A stretch of DNA of 64,000 nucleotides, taken from assembly GCF_025822605.1 (NCBI RefSeq), contig NZ_JACKTY010000028.1, forward strand, positions 372,555 through 436,554, read 5' to 3'. A program made the position numbers and the translations under genes. A model generated the notes under the pieces. It ran no database searches. It worked only from the letters and a program-made list of their open reading frames with translations, and was not told the origin of the DNA. The DNA is from Mycolicibacterium komossense (GTDB lineage Bacteria; Actinomycetota; Actinomycetes; Mycobacteriales; Mycobacteriaceae). How positions within the stretch are numbered: position 1 is the stretch's first letter; the number at the start of each line of letters is the position of its first letter. Of this stretch, positions 33,434 to 44,338 are shown piece after piece.

Positions 33434-34144
33434 ATGCAGACGCGCCCCCGCTTGTCCCGCATCCTCCTCGCCATGGCCGCCATCAGCACCGCCGCCGTAG
33501 TGGCAGTCGGCTGCTCCTCGTCGTCCTCGTCCTCCAACGAGCCACTCCCGGATGCCGCCGGGTTGCTGAAGGAATCCGCGCAGACCACCAAGAACCTGAA
33601 GAGTGGTCATCTGGACATCACGGTGAACGGCAAGATCCAAGGTCTGCCGATCAAGAAACTCAGCGGTGACCTGACGAACGTGCCCGCGACGGCGGTGCAG
33701 GGCAACGCGACCATCACGATGGGCGGCTCCGATGTGGACGCCGGCCTCGTCGTCATCGACAACACCCTCTACGCGTCGCTGAGCCCGAACAGCTGGCTCG
33801 ACCTGGGTCCCGCCGCCGACATCTACGATCCTTCGACGATCCTGAACCCGGACACCGGCCTGGCCAACATCCTGGCCAACTTCTCGGACCCCAAATCCGA
33901 GTCCAGCGAGACCGTCAACGGTGTGGACACCGTCAAGGTCACCGGCAAGGTCAGCGCCGACGCCGTCAACAAGCTGATCCCGGACCTCAAGGTCACCGAC
34001 GCGGTACCGGGCACCGCGTGGATCGAGAAGGGCGGCGATCACAACCTCGTGCAAGCCCAGATCGACCCGGCCAGCGGCACGTCGATCCAGATGGTGCTGT
34101 CGAACTGGAACACGCCGGTCACCGTCAACAAGCCCGCGATGTAA
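33434..34144 (+). CDS. lprG: Lipoprotein LprG (triacylglyceride/lipid carrier)
   Basis: This 236-residue lipoprotein belongs to the mycobacterial LppX/LprAFG family. The signal peptide ends in AVGC with lipidated Cys27, followed by a serine-rich linker. The mature domain ([20 protein letters not shown] ... [19 protein letters not shown]) forms a lipid-binding pocket in the known family structures. It works with the P55 transporter to move triacylglycerides and LAM/LM to the cell surface. The stop and the next ATG overlap by one base (TAATG), so the two genes form one operon, as with Rv1411c-Rv1410c. Confidence 0.94.
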   Translation: MQTRPRLSRILLAMAAISTAAVVAVGCSSSSSSSNEPLPDAAGLLKESAQTTKNLKSGHLDITVNGKIQGLPIKKLSGDLTNVPATAVQGNATITMGGSDVDAGLVVIDNTLYASLSPNSWLDLGPAADIYDPSTILNPDTGLANILANFSDPKSESSETVNGVDTVKVTGKVSADAVNKLIPDLKVTDAVPGTAWIEKGGDHNLVQAQIDPASGTSIQMVLSNWNTPVTVNKPAM

Positions 34145-35826
34145 TGCAGGCCAAGAGTTCCAAGAGTTCCCGGGGTTCCAGCCGCAGCATAGCGATCAGC
34201 GCAGGCGGCCTCGCTGTCCTACTGGGTGCCATCGACACGTATGTCGTGGTCACCATCATGACAGACATCATGTCCAGCGTCGGTATCCCGATCAACAAGA
34301 TCCAGCAGGTGACACCGATCATCACCTGGTACCTGCTCGGGTATATCGCGGCGATGCCGCTGCTGGGCCGGTTGTCGGACCGTTTCGGCCGGAAACTGGT
34401 ACTGCAAGCCGGCCTGGTCGGTTTCGCCGTCGGCTCGGTGGTGACCGCGCTGTCGAATGACCTGACAGTGCTGGTCATCGGCCGGTTCATCCAGGGCACG
34501 TCCAGCGGTGCGCTGTTGCCGGTGACGTTGGCGCTCGCCGCGGATCTGTGGGCCGCCCGAAACCGGGCCGCGGTGCTCGGCGGTATCGGCGCCGCGCAGG
34601 AACTCGGCAGCGTGCTGGGCCCGCTCTACGGCGTCGCCGTGGTGACCCTGCTGAGCACGTGGCGCGACGTGTTCTGGATCAACATCCCGTTCACGATCCT
34701 CGCGATGGTGATGATCCAGTTCAGCGTCCCCGCCAGGGATCGGGGTACCGAACCGCCCGAGAAGGTGGACGTCGTCGGCGGTGTGCTGCTGGCGATCGCG
34801 CTCGGCCTGGCCGTCATCGGCCTCTACAACCCGCAGCCCGACGGCAAGCAGATTTTGCCGCCTTCGGGCGTGTGGTTGGTCGGTGGCGCCGTCATCGCGG
34901 CGATCGCGTTCTTCGTCTGGGAACGCATTTCGCACACCAAGCTGATCGATCCCCAGGGCGTGCGGTTCCTCCCGTTCGCGGCGGCGCTGGGCACCTCCCT
35001 GTGCGCGGGTGCCGCGCTGATGGTGACGCTGGTCAACGTCGAACTGTTCGGCCAGGGCGTCCTCGGGCTCGAACAGGTGCCCGCGGCCCTGAAACTGACC
35101 TGGTTCCTGGCCGCGCTCCCGGTCGGCGCGCTGATCGGCGGCTGGATCGCCACCAGGATCGGCGACCGGGTGGTCGTCTTCGTCGGCATGCTGATCGCCG
35201 CAGCCGGCTACTGGCTGGTATCGAAGTGGGGCGTCGACGTGCTGTCGATGCGCCACGACCTCGGGCTGTTCTCGCTGCCCGCCTTCGACACCGACCTGGT
35301 AGTCGCCGGCTTCGGGCTCGGCCTGGTGATCGGCCCGTTGACTTCCTCTGCGCTGCGGGTGGTGCCCGGTAAGCAGCACGGCATCGCCTCGTCGCTGGTG
35401 GTGGTGGCCCGGATGAGTGGAATGCTGGTCGGTGTCGCCGCGCTGTCGGCCTGGGGCCTGTATCGCTTCAACCAGATCCTGGCCTCACTTCCGCCGTCGA
35501 GCGGAACCAGCCTGATTGAGAAGGTCACCGGCGAGGCGACCCGGTACAAGACGGCGTTCGCCATGCAGTACGGCGGGATGTTCTTCATCACGATGATCGT
35601 CTGCGTCGTCGGCGCGTTTCTCGGTCTGCTGATCGCCGGTAAGCACACACACGCCGACGAGGACGGTCTTGCGGTGGCCCCGGTCCAGGATGACGAGCCG
35701 GCCACTCAGGTATTCTCTGTGCCTACGGATTCCAGAGATCCTGCGACACAGCGGATTCCGCGGACAGGTGCGCACCGCGCCGATCCCGATGCGACGACCC
35801 GGATCCCCCGCAGGACCACCGAGTAG
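34144..35826 (+). CDS. p55: MFS efflux pump P55 (lipid/drug export)
   Basis: This 560-residue 14-helix major-facilitator protein is the partner of LprG. The N-terminal helix is [21 protein letters not shown], the intracellular loop signature is [12 protein letters not shown], and [20 protein letters not shown] marks the drug:H+ antiporter-2 type. The last 50 or so residues after the final helix are hydrophilic, with threonine-containing repeats ([27 protein letters not shown]). The ATG shares a base with the lprG stop. It is convergent with ribD, six bases between stops. Confidence 0.94.
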   Translation: MQAKSSKSSRGSSRSIAISAGGLAVLLGAIDTYVVVTIMTDIMSSVGIPINKIQQVTPIITWYLLGYIAAMPLLGRLSDRFGRKLVLQAGLVGFAVGSVVTALSNDLTVLVIGRFIQGTSSGALLPVTLALAADLWAARNRAAVLGGIGAAQELGSVLGPLYGVAVVTLLSTWRDVFWINIPFTILAMVMIQFSVPARDRGTEPPEKVDVVGGVLLAIALGLAVIGLYNPQPDGKQILPPSGVWLVGGAVIAAIAFFVWERISHTKLIDPQGVRFLPFAAALGTSLCAGAALMVTLVNVELFGQGVLGLEQVPAALKLTWFLAALPVGALIGGWIATRIGDRVVVFVGMLIAAAGYWLVSKWGVDVLSMRHDLGLFSLPAFDTDLVVAGFGLGLVIGPLTSSALRVVPGKQHGIASSLVVVARMSGMLVGVAALSAWGLYRFNQILASLPPSSGTSLIEKVTGEATRYKTAFAMQYGGMFFITMIVCVVGAFLGLLIAGKHTHADEDGLAVAPVQDDEPATQVFSVPTDSRDPATQRIPRTGAHRADPDATTRIPRRTTE

Positions 35827-35832
35827 GCACGC

Positions 35833-36846
35833 CTACTGCGGCACCAGCGACAGCACCACATCCGGTCCGAGGGTGTCCATCCCGTCATAGCGCCAGCGCA
35901 GCGCCTTGCCGATGCTGGGCACGCCGACGTCGCCGACTGCGACCACCGGCCCGCCCAGCAGGATCGGCGCGACATACGCCAGGATGCGATTGACCACCCC
36001 GGCCCGCAGAAATGCGCCGGCCAGCGTCGGACCACCTTCGACGAATACATCGGTGCGGTCCGACAGTGCCCGGATCACTTCGTGCGGGTCGTGCGTCCGG
36101 ATCACCATCGTGCGCGAGTCGTCGTTGAGAACGTTTGATTCAGAGGAGATTTCACGTTTCCCGACGACCACCCGCAGGGGCTGGCGCTCGGCCAGGCGGC
36201 CATCGGGAAGGCGTGCGGTCAGCGTCGGGTCGTCGGCGAATACCGTACCGGTTCCCACCACGATCGCATCGGCAGCGGCCCGCCTGCGGTGGACATCGGC
36301 GCGGGCAGCGTCACCGGTGATCCACCGACTGGAGCCGTCGGCCGCGGCACTGCGGCCGTCGATACTCGCCGCGTATTTCCAGGTGACATGTGGCAGGCCC
36401 GTGCGCTGTTTGTGCAGCCATTCCCGCAGCGGTCCGGTACGCACCAATTCGGCCGCCAGGCCGGCGACCACCTCGATGCCGCCCGCCGCCAGCCGCGCTG
36501 CACCGCCGGCCGCGACCGGGTTCGGGTCGGCGACGGCGAAGACGACGGTTGAAATACCTGCTGCCAGAAGCGCATCCACGCAGGGCGGCGTGCGGCCGTA
36601 GTGGTTGCACGGCTCCAGCGTGACCACCGCCGTCCCGCCCGAGGCCTTGGTTCCTGCGCGACGCAGCGCCACCACCTCGGCGTGCGCACTTCCGGCGGGT
36701 TCGGTGCCCCCGACACCGGCGATCTGCCCGTCGTGGTCCAGGATGACCGCACCGACGGGCGGATTCGGATAGGTGGCGCCCTTGACCTGGTCGGCCTGTT
36801 CGACGGCGAGCCGCATGGCCCGCTCCAGCGTCTCGGGCAGTGTCAT
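35833..36846 (-). CDS. ribD: Bifunctional riboflavin deaminase/reductase RibD
   Basis: This 337-residue enzyme performs the deamination and reduction steps of the early riboflavin pathway. The N-terminal cytidine-deaminase-like domain has its zinc site at His55 and Glu57 (HAEVVAL) with Cys80 and Cys89 in [13 protein letters not shown]. The C-terminal reductase domain begins near residue 150 ([15 protein letters not shown]) and includes [16 protein letters not shown]. The ATG overlaps the rpe stop as ATGA, placing ribD in an rsmB-rpe-ribD run rather than directly beside ribE. Confidence 0.95.
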   Translation of the reverse strand: MTLPETLERAMRLAVEQADQVKGATYPNPPVGAVILDHDGQIAGVGGTEPAGSAHAEVVALRRAGTKASGGTAVVTLEPCNHYGRTPPCVDALLAAGISTVVFAVADPNPVAAGGAARLAAGGIEVVAGLAAELVRTGPLREWLHKQRTGLPHVTWKYAASIDGRSAAADGSSRWITGDAARADVHRRRAAADAIVVGTGTVFADDPTLTARLPDGRLAERQPLRVVVGKREISSESNVLNDDSRTMVIRTHDPHEVIRALSDRTDVFVEGGPTLAGAFLRAGVVNRILAYVAPILLGGPVVAVGDVGVPSIGKALRWRYDGMDTLGPDVVLSLVPQ

Positions 36847-37541
36847 AGCGGGCGGTGCGGCGAAACGGCACCCGCCTGGCGCCGCAATGCCGCCACCGCC
36901 GCGGCCGGGTCCTCGGCGCCGTAGACCGCCGACCCGGCGACGAAGCAGTCGACGCCGGCTTCGGCAGCCGCCTCAATGGTGTCGGCGTTGATACCGCCGT
37001 CGATCTCCACCAGGATTGTCAGCTCACCGGCATCGACGAGCCTGCGCGCGGTGCGCACCTTCGACAGCACCTCGGGCATGAAGCTCTGTCCACCGAAACC
37101 CGGCTCGACCGACATCACCAGCAGGGTGTCGAAATCGCGCAGGATTTCCAGATATGGCTCCAGCTCGGTACCGGGTTTGACGGCCAGACCGGCTTTGGCG
37201 CCCGCGGCCCGGATATCACGGGCCACGCCGACGGGGTTCTCGGTGGCCTCCGCGTGGAACGTGACGTTGTAGGCACCGGCCTCGGCATAGGGCGGCGCCC
37301 ACCGCTCCGGGTTGTCGATCATCAGGTGGCAGTCGATCGGAATGTCGGTGGCCGCCAGAATGCTTTCCACCACCGGCAGGCCCAGCGTCAGGTTGGGCAC
37401 GAAATGTGCGTCCATGACATCGACGTGCAGCCAGTCGGAGCCGTGCACGGCGGCAGCCTCATCGGCCAGTCTGGCGAAATCAGCGGACAGGATCGACGGC
37501 GCGATCATGGGCTTTCCGGCGGGTTCGGACGTCGGCGACAT
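36843..37541 (-). CDS. rpe: Ribulose-phosphate 3-epimerase
   Basis: This 232-residue TIM-barrel enzyme converts ribulose 5-phosphate to xylulose 5-phosphate, supplying the transketolase encoded 28 kb to the left. Family segments: [54 protein letters not shown] and [11 protein letters not shown]. The motif reads [10 protein letters not shown], with alanine where glycycine-type DGHF (glycine) is usual; the catalytic acids and histidine are kept. The ATG at 37541 gives an 11-residue lead before MIAPSIL; starting at that internal ATG (37508) is also possible. It overlaps ribD by four bases. Confidence 0.95.
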   Translation of the reverse strand: MSPTSEPAGKPMIAPSILSADFARLADEAAAVHGSDWLHVDVMDAHFVPNLTLGLPVVESILAATDIPIDCHLMIDNPERWAPPYAEAGAYNVTFHAEATENPVGVARDIRAAGAKAGLAVKPGTELEPYLEILRDFDTLLVMSVEPGFGGQSFMPEVLSKVRTARRLVDAGELTILVEIDGGINADTIEAAAEAGVDCFVAGSAVYGAEDPAAAVAALRRQAGAVSPHRPL

Positions 37542-37551
37542 GCGGCTCACC

Positions 37552-38949
37552 TTAGAGGTCCTTTCGGAGGGCGGCCGCGAACATGGCGTCGGTGCCATGG
37601 CGGTGCGGCCACAGTTGGACGTGCGGACCGTCGCCGCCGCCGGCACCGATGTCAGCGGCCGGGGCGAACAGCGGTCGGGTGTCGATCGCGGTGACAGGGT
37701 GGCGGCGGATCGCGTCGGCGACGACGCCCACGGTTTCCGCCAGGTGCGGTGAACACGTCGCATACAGCACGACCCCGCCGGGTCGGGTCAGCTCGATCGC
37801 CGCGGCCAGCAGCTGCCGCTGCAGTCTGGTCAGGTCCGGTACATCGGATGGTTGCCGCCGCCAGCGGGCCTCAGGTCGGCGACGCAACGCGCCGAGGCCG
37901 GTGCACGGCACGTCGACGAGCACGCGGTCGAACCCTGGCGTCAGTCCGGATTCCCTGCCGTCCACTCGGACCACGTCGACGGGCAGGCCGCGGGTGTTCT
38001 CGGCCACCAGATCCGCCCGGCGCGGGGCGGGTTCGACAGCAGTAACGGTGGCACCCCGTTCGGCGCCGATCCCGGCGAGCACCGCGGTCTTGCCGCCCGG
38101 CCCTGCGCACAGGTCGAGCCAGCGTCCGCCGTCGGGACCGTCGATGGGCGCCAGCGTCAGCGCGCGGGCCACCAGCTGACTGCCCTCGTCCTGGACGAGT
38201 GCCTGACCATCGCGCACGGGCGCCAACCGACCTGGGTCCCCGCTGGGCAGGTACACCGCGTACGGCGAATAGGTGCCGACCTCGCCGCCGACGGCGTCGG
38301 CAAGCGCCTCGGCGGTCAGCACGCCGGGGCGGGCCGCCAGGTGCACCACGGGCCGCTCGTCGTCGGTGCTCAGCAGGGCGGCGAGCTCGCCTGCTCGCGG
38401 ACCGAGTGCATCGGCGAAAGCCTGGGCGATCCACCGCGGGTGGGCGTTGGTGAATGCCAAGTTCCCGATCGGGTCGGTGGTGCTCGACGGCGCCAGCTCG
38501 GCAACCCAGCCGGCCTCGTCCTTGCTGGTGATCTTACGGAGCACTCCGTTGACGAAACCCGCACGGGCGGTGTCGAATTCGATACCGGCTTGTTCGACGG
38601 TGGTGGACACCGCCGCATGCGGTTCGACGCGGGTGCGAAGGAGCTGATAGGTGCCGAGCCGCAGCAGATCCAGCAGCACCGGGTCGATGTTCTCGGTCGG
38701 CCGGCCGGCCGCCGCGGCGATCACCGCGTCCAGCAGACCGCGGGTGCGACAGGTGCCGTAGGTCAATTCGGTGGCGAAAGCAGCGTCACGACCGACGATC
38801 CCGCGTTCCTTGAGCAGTGCGGGCAACGCCAGGTTGGCGTAAGAGTCACGTTCGGACACCGCACGCAGGATGTCGAAGGCGGCCTGGCGGGCGGGGTCGA
38901 GTGGTTTACGGGCCTGCCGCCGGGGGCGCTGGGCCGGACGGTCGCTCAT
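37552..38949 (-). CDS. rsmB: 16S rRNA (cytosine-C5) methyltransferase RsmB/Fmu
   Basis: This 465-residue enzyme methylates a cytosine of 16S rRNA (C967 in E. coli). The N-terminal part (about 20-150) is a NusB-like RNA-binding domain: [39 protein letters not shown]. The C-terminal methyltransferase has the SAM motif [17 protein letters not shown] and two catalytic cysteines, in [18 protein letters not shown] and [13 protein letters not shown]. The ATG overlaps the fmt stop as ATGA, so fmt-rsmB are coupled, as in most bacteria. Confidence 0.94.
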   Translation of the reverse strand: MSDRPAQRPRRQARKPLDPARQAAFDILRAVSERDSYANLALPALLKERGIVGRDAAFATELTYGTCRTRGLLDAVIAAAAGRPTENIDPVLLDLLRLGTYQLLRTRVEPHAAVSTTVEQAGIEFDTARAGFVNGVLRKITSKDEAGWVAELAPSSTTDPIGNLAFTNAHPRWIAQAFADALGPRAGELAALLSTDDERPVVHLAARPGVLTAEALADAVGGEVGTYSPYAVYLPSGDPGRLAPVRDGQALVQDEGSQLVARALTLAPIDGPDGGRWLDLCAGPGGKTAVLAGIGAERGATVTAVEPAPRRADLVAENTRGLPVDVVRVDGRESGLTPGFDRVLVDVPCTGLGALRRRPEARWRRQPSDVPDLTRLQRQLLAAAIELTRPGGVVLYATCSPHLAETVGVVADAIRRHPVTAIDTRPLFAPAADIGAGGGDGPHVQLWPHRHGTDAMFAAALRKDL

Positions 38950-39875
38950 GATGCCCGCACCATCCCGTCGAGACGGGCTCCGCGGGCCCAGTCGGCGGCC
39001 TCCATCGGCTTCTTACCCGGCGGTTGGATGGTGCCCAATTGCACTGGGTGCGAAGCGGTTCCGACGAGCACCCGGTTGCGTTCGATGCGGATCTCCCCTG
39101 CTGACAGCGTCTCGGCATCGGGGGCGAGAGTCACCGGCCCCACCTTGACGCGCAGTTCGCCGATCATGGTCCACGCACCGGGGTTCGGGGTGACCGCGCG
39201 GATCCGCCGTTCCACGGTGTGCGCCGGGAGATCCCAGCGAATCCGGGCGGCGTCGACGTCGATCTTGGGTGCCAGACTGACGCCGTCCACGGGTTGCGGG
39301 ACGGGGCGCAGCGAGCCGTCTTCGATTCCGTCGAGGGTGCTCTCCAGAAGTGCCGCACCCGAAACGGCAAGCCGGTCAAGCAGTTCCCCTGCCGTATCGG
39401 TCGGGCGGATGGTCTCGGTGACCACCCCGAAAACGGGCCCGGTGTCGAGGCTGGCTTCGATCTGGAACGTGCTGGCTCCACTGACGGTATCGCCGGCAGC
39501 GATGGCGGCCTGGACCGGCGCAGCACCCCGCCAGGCCGGCAGCAGCGAGAAGTGCAGGTTGATCCAGCCGTGCGGCGGTATCGCGAGCAGACCGTCGCGT
39601 AACAGTGCACCGTAGGCGACCACCGCGCAGCAGTCGGGCGCCAACTCGGTGAGTTCGGCGACGAATTCCGCGGAGTTGGGCCGCTGTGGGCGTAGTACCG
39701 GAATACCGTGCTCGGCTGCCGCCACCGCGACCGGGGACGGGGCGGGTTTGCCGCGCCGGCCCGCCGCTGCGTCGGGTCGCGTGAGCACCGCGATCACCTC
39801 ATGGCGCGGCGATGCGATGAGACGACTCAGCGCTGGCACAGCGGGTGCCGGGGTGCCGGCGAAGACAAGACGCAC
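38946..39875 (-). CDS. fmt: Methionyl-tRNA formyltransferase
   Basis: This 309-residue enzyme formylates initiator methionyl-tRNA. The N-terminal formyltransferase domain opens with [19 protein letters not shown] and contains [20 protein letters not shown], with the catalytic Asn-His pair region. A smaller C-terminal OB-like domain follows near residue 205 ([18 protein letters not shown]). The start is GTG at 39875. It is the first gene of the fmt-rsmB-rpe-ribD run and lies 54 bases downstream of the LemA gene. Confidence 0.95.
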   Translation of the reverse strand: MRLVFAGTPAPAVPALSRLIASPRHEVIAVLTRPDAAAGRRGKPAPSPVAVAAAEHGIPVLRPQRPNSAEFVAELTELAPDCCAVVAYGALLRDGLLAIPPHGWINLHFSLLPAWRGAAPVQAAIAAGDTVSGASTFQIEASLDTGPVFGVVTETIRPTDTAGELLDRLAVSGAALLESTLDGIEDGSLRPVPQPVDGVSLAPKIDVDAARIRWDLPAHTVERRIRAVTPNPGAWTMIGELRVKVGPVTLAPDAETLSAGEIRIERNRVLVGTASHPVQLGTIQPPGKKPMEAADWARGARLDGMVRAS

Positions 39876-39929
39876 CGCGCCAGTCTAGGAGTGCGCCGGG
39901 CCGCCTCGGCCCGAAGGGCCGGGACCCGC

Positions 39930-40466
39930 TCAGCGCGGGGTCTGGTAGAACTCGCGCTGCGATACCCCGGTGGTGCCTGCGACGAACATCCACGGAATGG
40001 TGCTGATCAGCTTGTTCAGGGTGGCGACAGCATCGTTGTAGTACTGCCGGGCGAACGCCAGTTTGTTCTCGGTGTCGGCCAGATTCTGCTGCAGGTCGAG
40101 GAAGTTGTTCGACGAATTGAGCTGCGGATAGGACTGGCCCAGGGCCAGTACCTGCCCGACCGCCTGATCGAGCTGCTGGTCCGCGGCGCTGCGCTGCGCC
40201 ACCGATTTCCCGCCGGTGGCCGAGGTCAGTGCGGCTCGGGCTTCCGTGACGTGGTCCAGGATGGCCTTTTCGTGCGCCGCGAACGTCTGGACGGTACTGA
40301 CCAGGCTGGGGATCAGCGAGGCCCGCCGGGTCAATTCGACGTCGATACCACCGAGGGCCTCCTGGACACGGACGTCGGCCGAGCGAATCTTGTTGTAGCC
40401 CAGCACGAATGCGACCAACACCGCGACCGCGATCAGCAGGATCACGATCAGTAGGTACGTCACCAT
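39930..40466 (-). CDS. lemA: LemA-family membrane protein
   Basis: This 178-residue protein has one N-terminal membrane span (YLLIVILLIAVAVLVAFVLGY) followed by an all-helical domain. That domain carries the LemA signatures NKIRSADVRVQEALGGIDVELTRR, LIPSLVSTVQTFA and YNDAVATLNKLISTIPW. The N-terminus is expected to lie outside or in the membrane with the helical bundle beside it; the molecular role is not known. The ATG at 40466 overlaps the end of the DUF2207 gene by seven bases. The frame continues upstream, but only as antisense-type sequence. LemA and DUF2207 genes are a recurrent pair. Confidence 0.85.
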   Translation of the reverse strand: MVTYLLIVILLIAVAVLVAFVLGYNKIRSADVRVQEALGGIDVELTRRASLIPSLVSTVQTFAAHEKAILDHVTEARAALTSATGGKSVAQRSAADQQLDQAVGQVLALGQSYPQLNSSNNFLDLQQNLADTENKLAFARQYYNDAVATLNKLISTIPWMFVAGTTGVSQREFYQTPR

Positions 40467-42289
40467 GAGCCGCCTCCACCTCCTCCTCCACCGCCGCCGC
40501 CCCCACCGCTGAAGCCGCCGCCACCACCGCCACCGCTGGACGACGAGGACTGCGAGGCAGTGTAGGCACCGATCGACGACGACAATGCCGATTCGAAACT
40601 GTCGAAATTGATCCCACCCGAGCCGCCAGCCATGGAAGAGGGGCCGATCGGTACTGGATACCAGCCTGGTTGGGGCGCAACGGTACCGGTGGCGGTCTGG
40701 TATTTCTTGGCCCACAACGCCGCGGCGCCGGCCGCGACCGCGAACGGGACGTAGGCCGCGTAGAGGTCTTTGCGTGCGCCGAAGTCGAACCGGGATTCGG
40801 CTGAGTCGGTGGCCAGCATCCGGTGGAATCCGCCGGCGCGGGACCAGAGTTCCCGCCCAGCCGGTGTCCGTCGAGTACCGACACCGGGTCGCCAGGCTCT
40901 GGCCGAAAGAAAGAAGAACACCGCGAACGGGACCACCCACATCGTGGTCGAGAATCCGATCAGCAGCGCTGCCATGATCAGCAGGCAGAACGCCAGCCCA
41001 TTCGCGGCGCGCGTCCACAACTCGCCGCGGCGCTTGATCTGCAACCCGTCGTCGAACGCCCATTTGCGCACCGCGGCATCCATCTCGGCCTTGGCACTGG
41101 TCAACTTTTTACCCGCGGTCACGGTGCCGTTGGCGTCGAATTCACTGCCGGATCTCGTCACCTTCAGGGCGGATCCGACCGCGAGGCTGACGGGGTCCAC
41201 CGACGCCCAGTCCTCGCGGTCCCCCTTCCCGCGGATGGACCACTTGGTCTCGCTGTCCTGCTTGAGCGTGACCAGTCCGCGCTCGGCAAGGTAGAACAGC
41301 GTGGCTGTCAGTCCGTTCTTGGCAGGAGATTCGGTACGGATGTATTCGAACTGAACCGGGCCGAGTCCCTCTGGCGGCGCGTACTGCAGCGGAAATGCGG
41401 GTGGACGTTCGGTCGTCGCCTTACCCATCATCCAGGCGATTCCGGCGCCGACGACGGTCAGCATGAGCACCCACAGCACACCGGATTCCGAGCGGCCGAG
41501 GATCCGGTCCCAGGTGTAATTCCACGGCACCTCGGTGCGCGGTGGTGTCGGAACGTCCACCCCGACGCGCACCGTGACCGGGGTGCGGGGTGCCAGGTCG
41601 CTGGCCGAGACCGTCATCGTGTCGCCTTTGACGGTGAGATCGTCGCAGGCGATGCCGACCCCGGTACCGACCGAGCACTGTGCGCCGGTCACTTCGCCGG
41701 GCAGGGTTACCGAGATCTCGGCGTGGTCGATGTGGTTGTTCCAGCCAGGGGCAACGACGTTCCAGAAGAACACGGTCGGCGGGTCGGGCGTCGACGCGGT
41801 CGGGGCGACGGTGTTGCTGGCGAAGGTCTTGCCGGCACCGGTGTTACCCGGATCCAGGACGCCGCGGATCTTGTAGCGGATCACGTATATGTGGGTGCCG
41901 GAGGGCAGGTAGTTGTCAGGGTCGCCGATCTTGGCGACCGCGAAACGACCGCTCTCCTCGGAGGAGAGTCCGAACTGGGCCGGCTGCCCGTCCACGGTGA
42001 TGGAGGTGATCAGTGGCGGCTGGCGGACGTGCGGGCTGTTGCGGTTGGCTACATCCCAGAACCGGAAGATGCCGTGGCGGCCGCCGGGAAATCCCGCGGT
42101 GATGGTCTCGGTGGCGTCCAGGTTTCCGTCGCGGTCGACGGAGTATTCGGCGCGGTAGTTGCTGAACGTCACCGGATCCGCGACGGCGCCGCCAGCGGAA
42201 GCCCCCGTGATGACCAATGGCCAGAAGACGGCGATGGCTATGAGCAACAACGCAATCGACCAGCGGATGACCCGGCCGATCCGCCCCAT
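40460..42289 (-). CDS. DUF2207-family membrane protein with Gly/Ser-rich C-terminus
   Basis: This 609-residue predicted membrane protein starts with a signal or anchor helix (SIALLLIAIAVFWPLVITG, about 11-30). It then has a large extracytoplasmic domain of DUF2207 type (FSNYRAEYSVDRDGNLDATE, RHGIFRFWDV). A membrane span follows near residues 275-293 and a helix pair near 430-467. The last 35 or so residues are almost only glycine and serine, ending GGGGSW, in the style of proteins tipped with surface-exposed low-complexity tails. Paired by overlap with LemA. Function unknown; a role at the envelope is inferred from topology. Confidence 0.82.
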   Translation of the reverse strand: MGRIGRVIRWSIALLLIAIAVFWPLVITGASAGGAVADPVTFSNYRAEYSVDRDGNLDATETITAGFPGGRHGIFRFWDVANRNSPHVRQPPLITSITVDGQPAQFGLSSEESGRFAVAKIGDPDNYLPSGTHIYVIRYKIRGVLDPGNTGAGKTFASNTVAPTASTPDPPTVFFWNVVAPGWNNHIDHAEISVTLPGEVTGAQCSVGTGVGIACDDLTVKGDTMTVSASDLAPRTPVTVRVGVDVPTPPRTEVPWNYTWDRILGRSESGVLWVLMLTVVGAGIAWMMGKATTERPPAFPLQYAPPEGLGPVQFEYIRTESPAKNGLTATLFYLAERGLVTLKQDSETKWSIRGKGDREDWASVDPVSLAVGSALKVTRSGSEFDANGTVTAGKKLTSAKAEMDAAVRKWAFDDGLQIKRRGELWTRAANGLAFCLLIMAALLIGFSTTMWVVPFAVFFFLSARAWRPGVGTRRTPAGRELWSRAGGFHRMLATDSAESRFDFGARKDLYAAYVPFAVAAGAAALWAKKYQTATGTVAPQPGWYPVPIGPSSMAGGSGGINFDSFESALSSSIGAYTASQSSSSSGGGGGGGFSGGGGGGGGGGGGGSW

Positions 42290-42328
42290 GTCAGGCCTCC
42301 ATCGTCCCCAAAAAAGGCAAGTCCGTGC

Positions 42329-44338
42329 CTACCCTATGTGCAACGGGTCGATTTGCACCCGAACCGGCTCATGATCGCGGCGGGCGCTGAGCACACCGGT
42401 CGCCCGGCGCAGAGCGGCCGCCAGCGGCAGACCCTGATCGCGGGGCACCCGCACGAGCATCCGGATGACCTCCGCCTCGGGGGCGACCCCCGCGGGCCGG
42501 CGCACCCCCGGAGGCAGATCGACGGGCCCCAGCACGCCGGCAGCCTCGGGTAGTCGTGCCTCATCCAACAGCCCGGCCACGGCGTCGGCTGCCCCGTCAA
42601 GGGCGGCCATGTGCACGCTCGGCGGCCACCCCACCTCCGAGCGGGCCGCCAACTCTGCCTCGGCGTGCCCCACGGGATCCCACCGGACCAGAGCTTGCAC
42701 GGTCGGGATCGCGGCTTCGGCGACTACCACGACCACCCCACCGTCACCGTGGCAGCGGACCTGCGCCGATGCGGCCAGCCACCGGCGCAGCGTGTCCTCC
42801 GCAGCTCGCAGGTCCTGCCTGCCCAGCAGCGCCCAGCTGTCCAGGAGCAGGGCGGCGCCGTAACCATCGGGCGCAGACGGTTCCGCGCCCGGTGTCGCGA
42901 CGACCAGGGCGGGCCCCGCGCCGACCGTGCTGACCACCGACTCCCCCGACGACGTGATCACGGTGGCGCCCGGGAACGCCCGGCCGAGTTCCTCGGCGGT
43001 CCGCTTGGCACCGACCACCACGGCCCGGATGGCGTCCGATCCGCATTTGGCGCAGCGGACCGAGAGATCAGTCCGGCCGCACCACCGGCAAAGGGCGCCT
43101 ACCGAGGAGCGTCCGGTAAGTGACAGCGGCCCGGTACAGTGCCGGCACCGCGCGACGGTCCGGCACTTCGCGCAGGCCAGTGATGGAACGTAGCCGCGGC
43201 GCGGCACCTGCACCAGCACTGGCCGGTCCGCGGCCAGCGCCGTGCGCGCCGCCCGCAGCGCAACCGACGGCAGCCGGGCGGTCCTGGCGGCGGGATCCCG
43301 TTCCTCGGCGTAGCCGCCGTCCTCGAGTGGCACCACCCGCGGCGCGGCGGACCGGACCGTCTGGCGGGTGGCCACCAGGTTGTGGGCCCACCCGCTCTGA
43401 ACCAGGGCTTGGGCCTCCGCCGTTCGGGCGTAGCCGCCGATGACAGCGGCGCACCGTATCTGGTGCGCCCGCAGCATCGCGACTTCCCGAGCGTGCGGAT
43501 ACGGCGACCGCGGCTCCGATAACGAGTCGTCGCCGTCGTCCCACATCAGCACCAGCCCGAGGTCGTGCACCGGGGCGAAGACCGCGCTGCGGGTGCCGAT
43601 CACCAACCGCGCACTGCCCCGCAGGACGGCCAGCCAGCGCCGATAGCGGGCCGAAGGTCCGAGGCCCGCCGACAACGCGACCACACTCTCTGCACTGCAC
43701 CGGGTCAGCGCGCTGGCCAGCAGCGCGTCGACGTCACGCTGATCTGGCACGACGGCCAGCACGCTGCGGCCGCCGTGCAGGGTGGCTGCGGCGGCCTCGG
43801 CGAAGCGTTCGGTCCAGTGCTCACCGGGCAGGGCCTGCCACACAGCCCGGGCGGCGCGGCCTTCGCCCAGTGCGGTGAGGAACTGGGCGCCGCCGGCATA
43901 GCGTGCCCATGCCGCCGGGTCGGGTGCATCGACGATCAATGGTGCTGTCGGCGTTGGGTTTTCGCGCTCCACCTTGGCATGCCGCGGCGGAATGGCCAAC
44001 CGCAGCACATCGGCGCGGGTACCGGCATAGCGGGCGGCCACCGCGTCGGCCAACCGACACACCTCCGGTGTCAGGACCGGTACGTCGGAGACCACCTTCT
44101 CCAACCAGCCCAGCTTGCCCTCGTGGTCGGTCTCCGAGCGGCGTTCCAGCACGAAGGCGTCGACCAGACGGCCGTGGAACCGCACCCGCACCCGGACCCC
44201 GGGCTGGGCGTCATCGGACTGGTCGGCGGACACCAGGTAGTCGAATTCGCGGTCCAGGTGCGGCACGGTGAGCAGCGGCAGCACCCGGGCGATCGGCTCA
44301 TGCTCGGCGGCATGGCGCTGGGTGTTCGGGGTGCTCAC
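42329..44338 (-). CDS. priA: Primosomal protein N' PriA, helicase-inactive type
   Basis: This 669-residue PriA homologue should recognise stalled replication forks. The N-terminal DNA-binding domain ([19 protein letters not shown]) and the zinc-binding cluster near residues 385-430 ([26 protein letters not shown]) are intact. The ATPase core is not. Where GxTGSGKT should stand, about residues 155-175, the sequence reads [19 protein letters not shown], and the DEAH box is replaced by MWDDGDD near 265. Actinobacterial PriA proteins are known to lack detectable helicase motifs, so this is a lineage trait rather than local damage. The start is GTG at 44338, overlapping the YhhN stop as GTGA. Confidence 0.88.
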   Translation of the reverse strand: MSTPNTQRHAAEHEPIARVLPLLTVPHLDREFDYLVSADQSDDAQPGVRVRVRFHGRLVDAFVLERRSETDHEGKLGWLEKVVSDVPVLTPEVCRLADAVAARYAGTRADVLRLAIPPRHAKVERENPTPTAPLIVDAPDPAAWARYAGGAQFLTALGEGRAARAVWQALPGEHWTERFAEAAAATLHGGRSVLAVVPDQRDVDALLASALTRCSAESVVALSAGLGPSARYRRWLAVLRGSARLVIGTRSAVFAPVHDLGLVLMWDDGDDSLSEPRSPYPHAREVAMLRAHQIRCAAVIGGYARTAEAQALVQSGWAHNLVATRQTVRSAAPRVVPLEDGGYAEERDPAARTARLPSVALRAARTALAADRPVLVQVPRRGYVPSLACAKCRTVARCRHCTGPLSLTGRSSVGALCRWCGRTDLSVRCAKCGSDAIRAVVVGAKRTAEELGRAFPGATVITSSGESVVSTVGAGPALVVATPGAEPSAPDGYGAALLLDSWALLGRQDLRAAEDTLRRWLAASAQVRCHGDGGVVVVVAEAAIPTVQALVRWDPVGHAEAELAARSEVGWPPSVHMAALDGAADAVAGLLDEARLPEAAGVLGPVDLPPGVRRPAGVAPEAEVIRMLVRVPRDQGLPLAAALRRATGVLSARRDHEPVRVQIDPLHIG

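Noticed and set aside
37852..39615. A 587-codon open frame on the plus strand across rsmB and fmt
   Set aside because: Antisense to two genes with intact catalytic motifs. It has no conserved domain and no start context.
40823..42553. A 576-codon open frame on the plus strand across the DUF2207 and priA genes
   Set aside because: Shadow of high-GC codon bias. It crosses the boundary of two real genes and shows no protein pattern.
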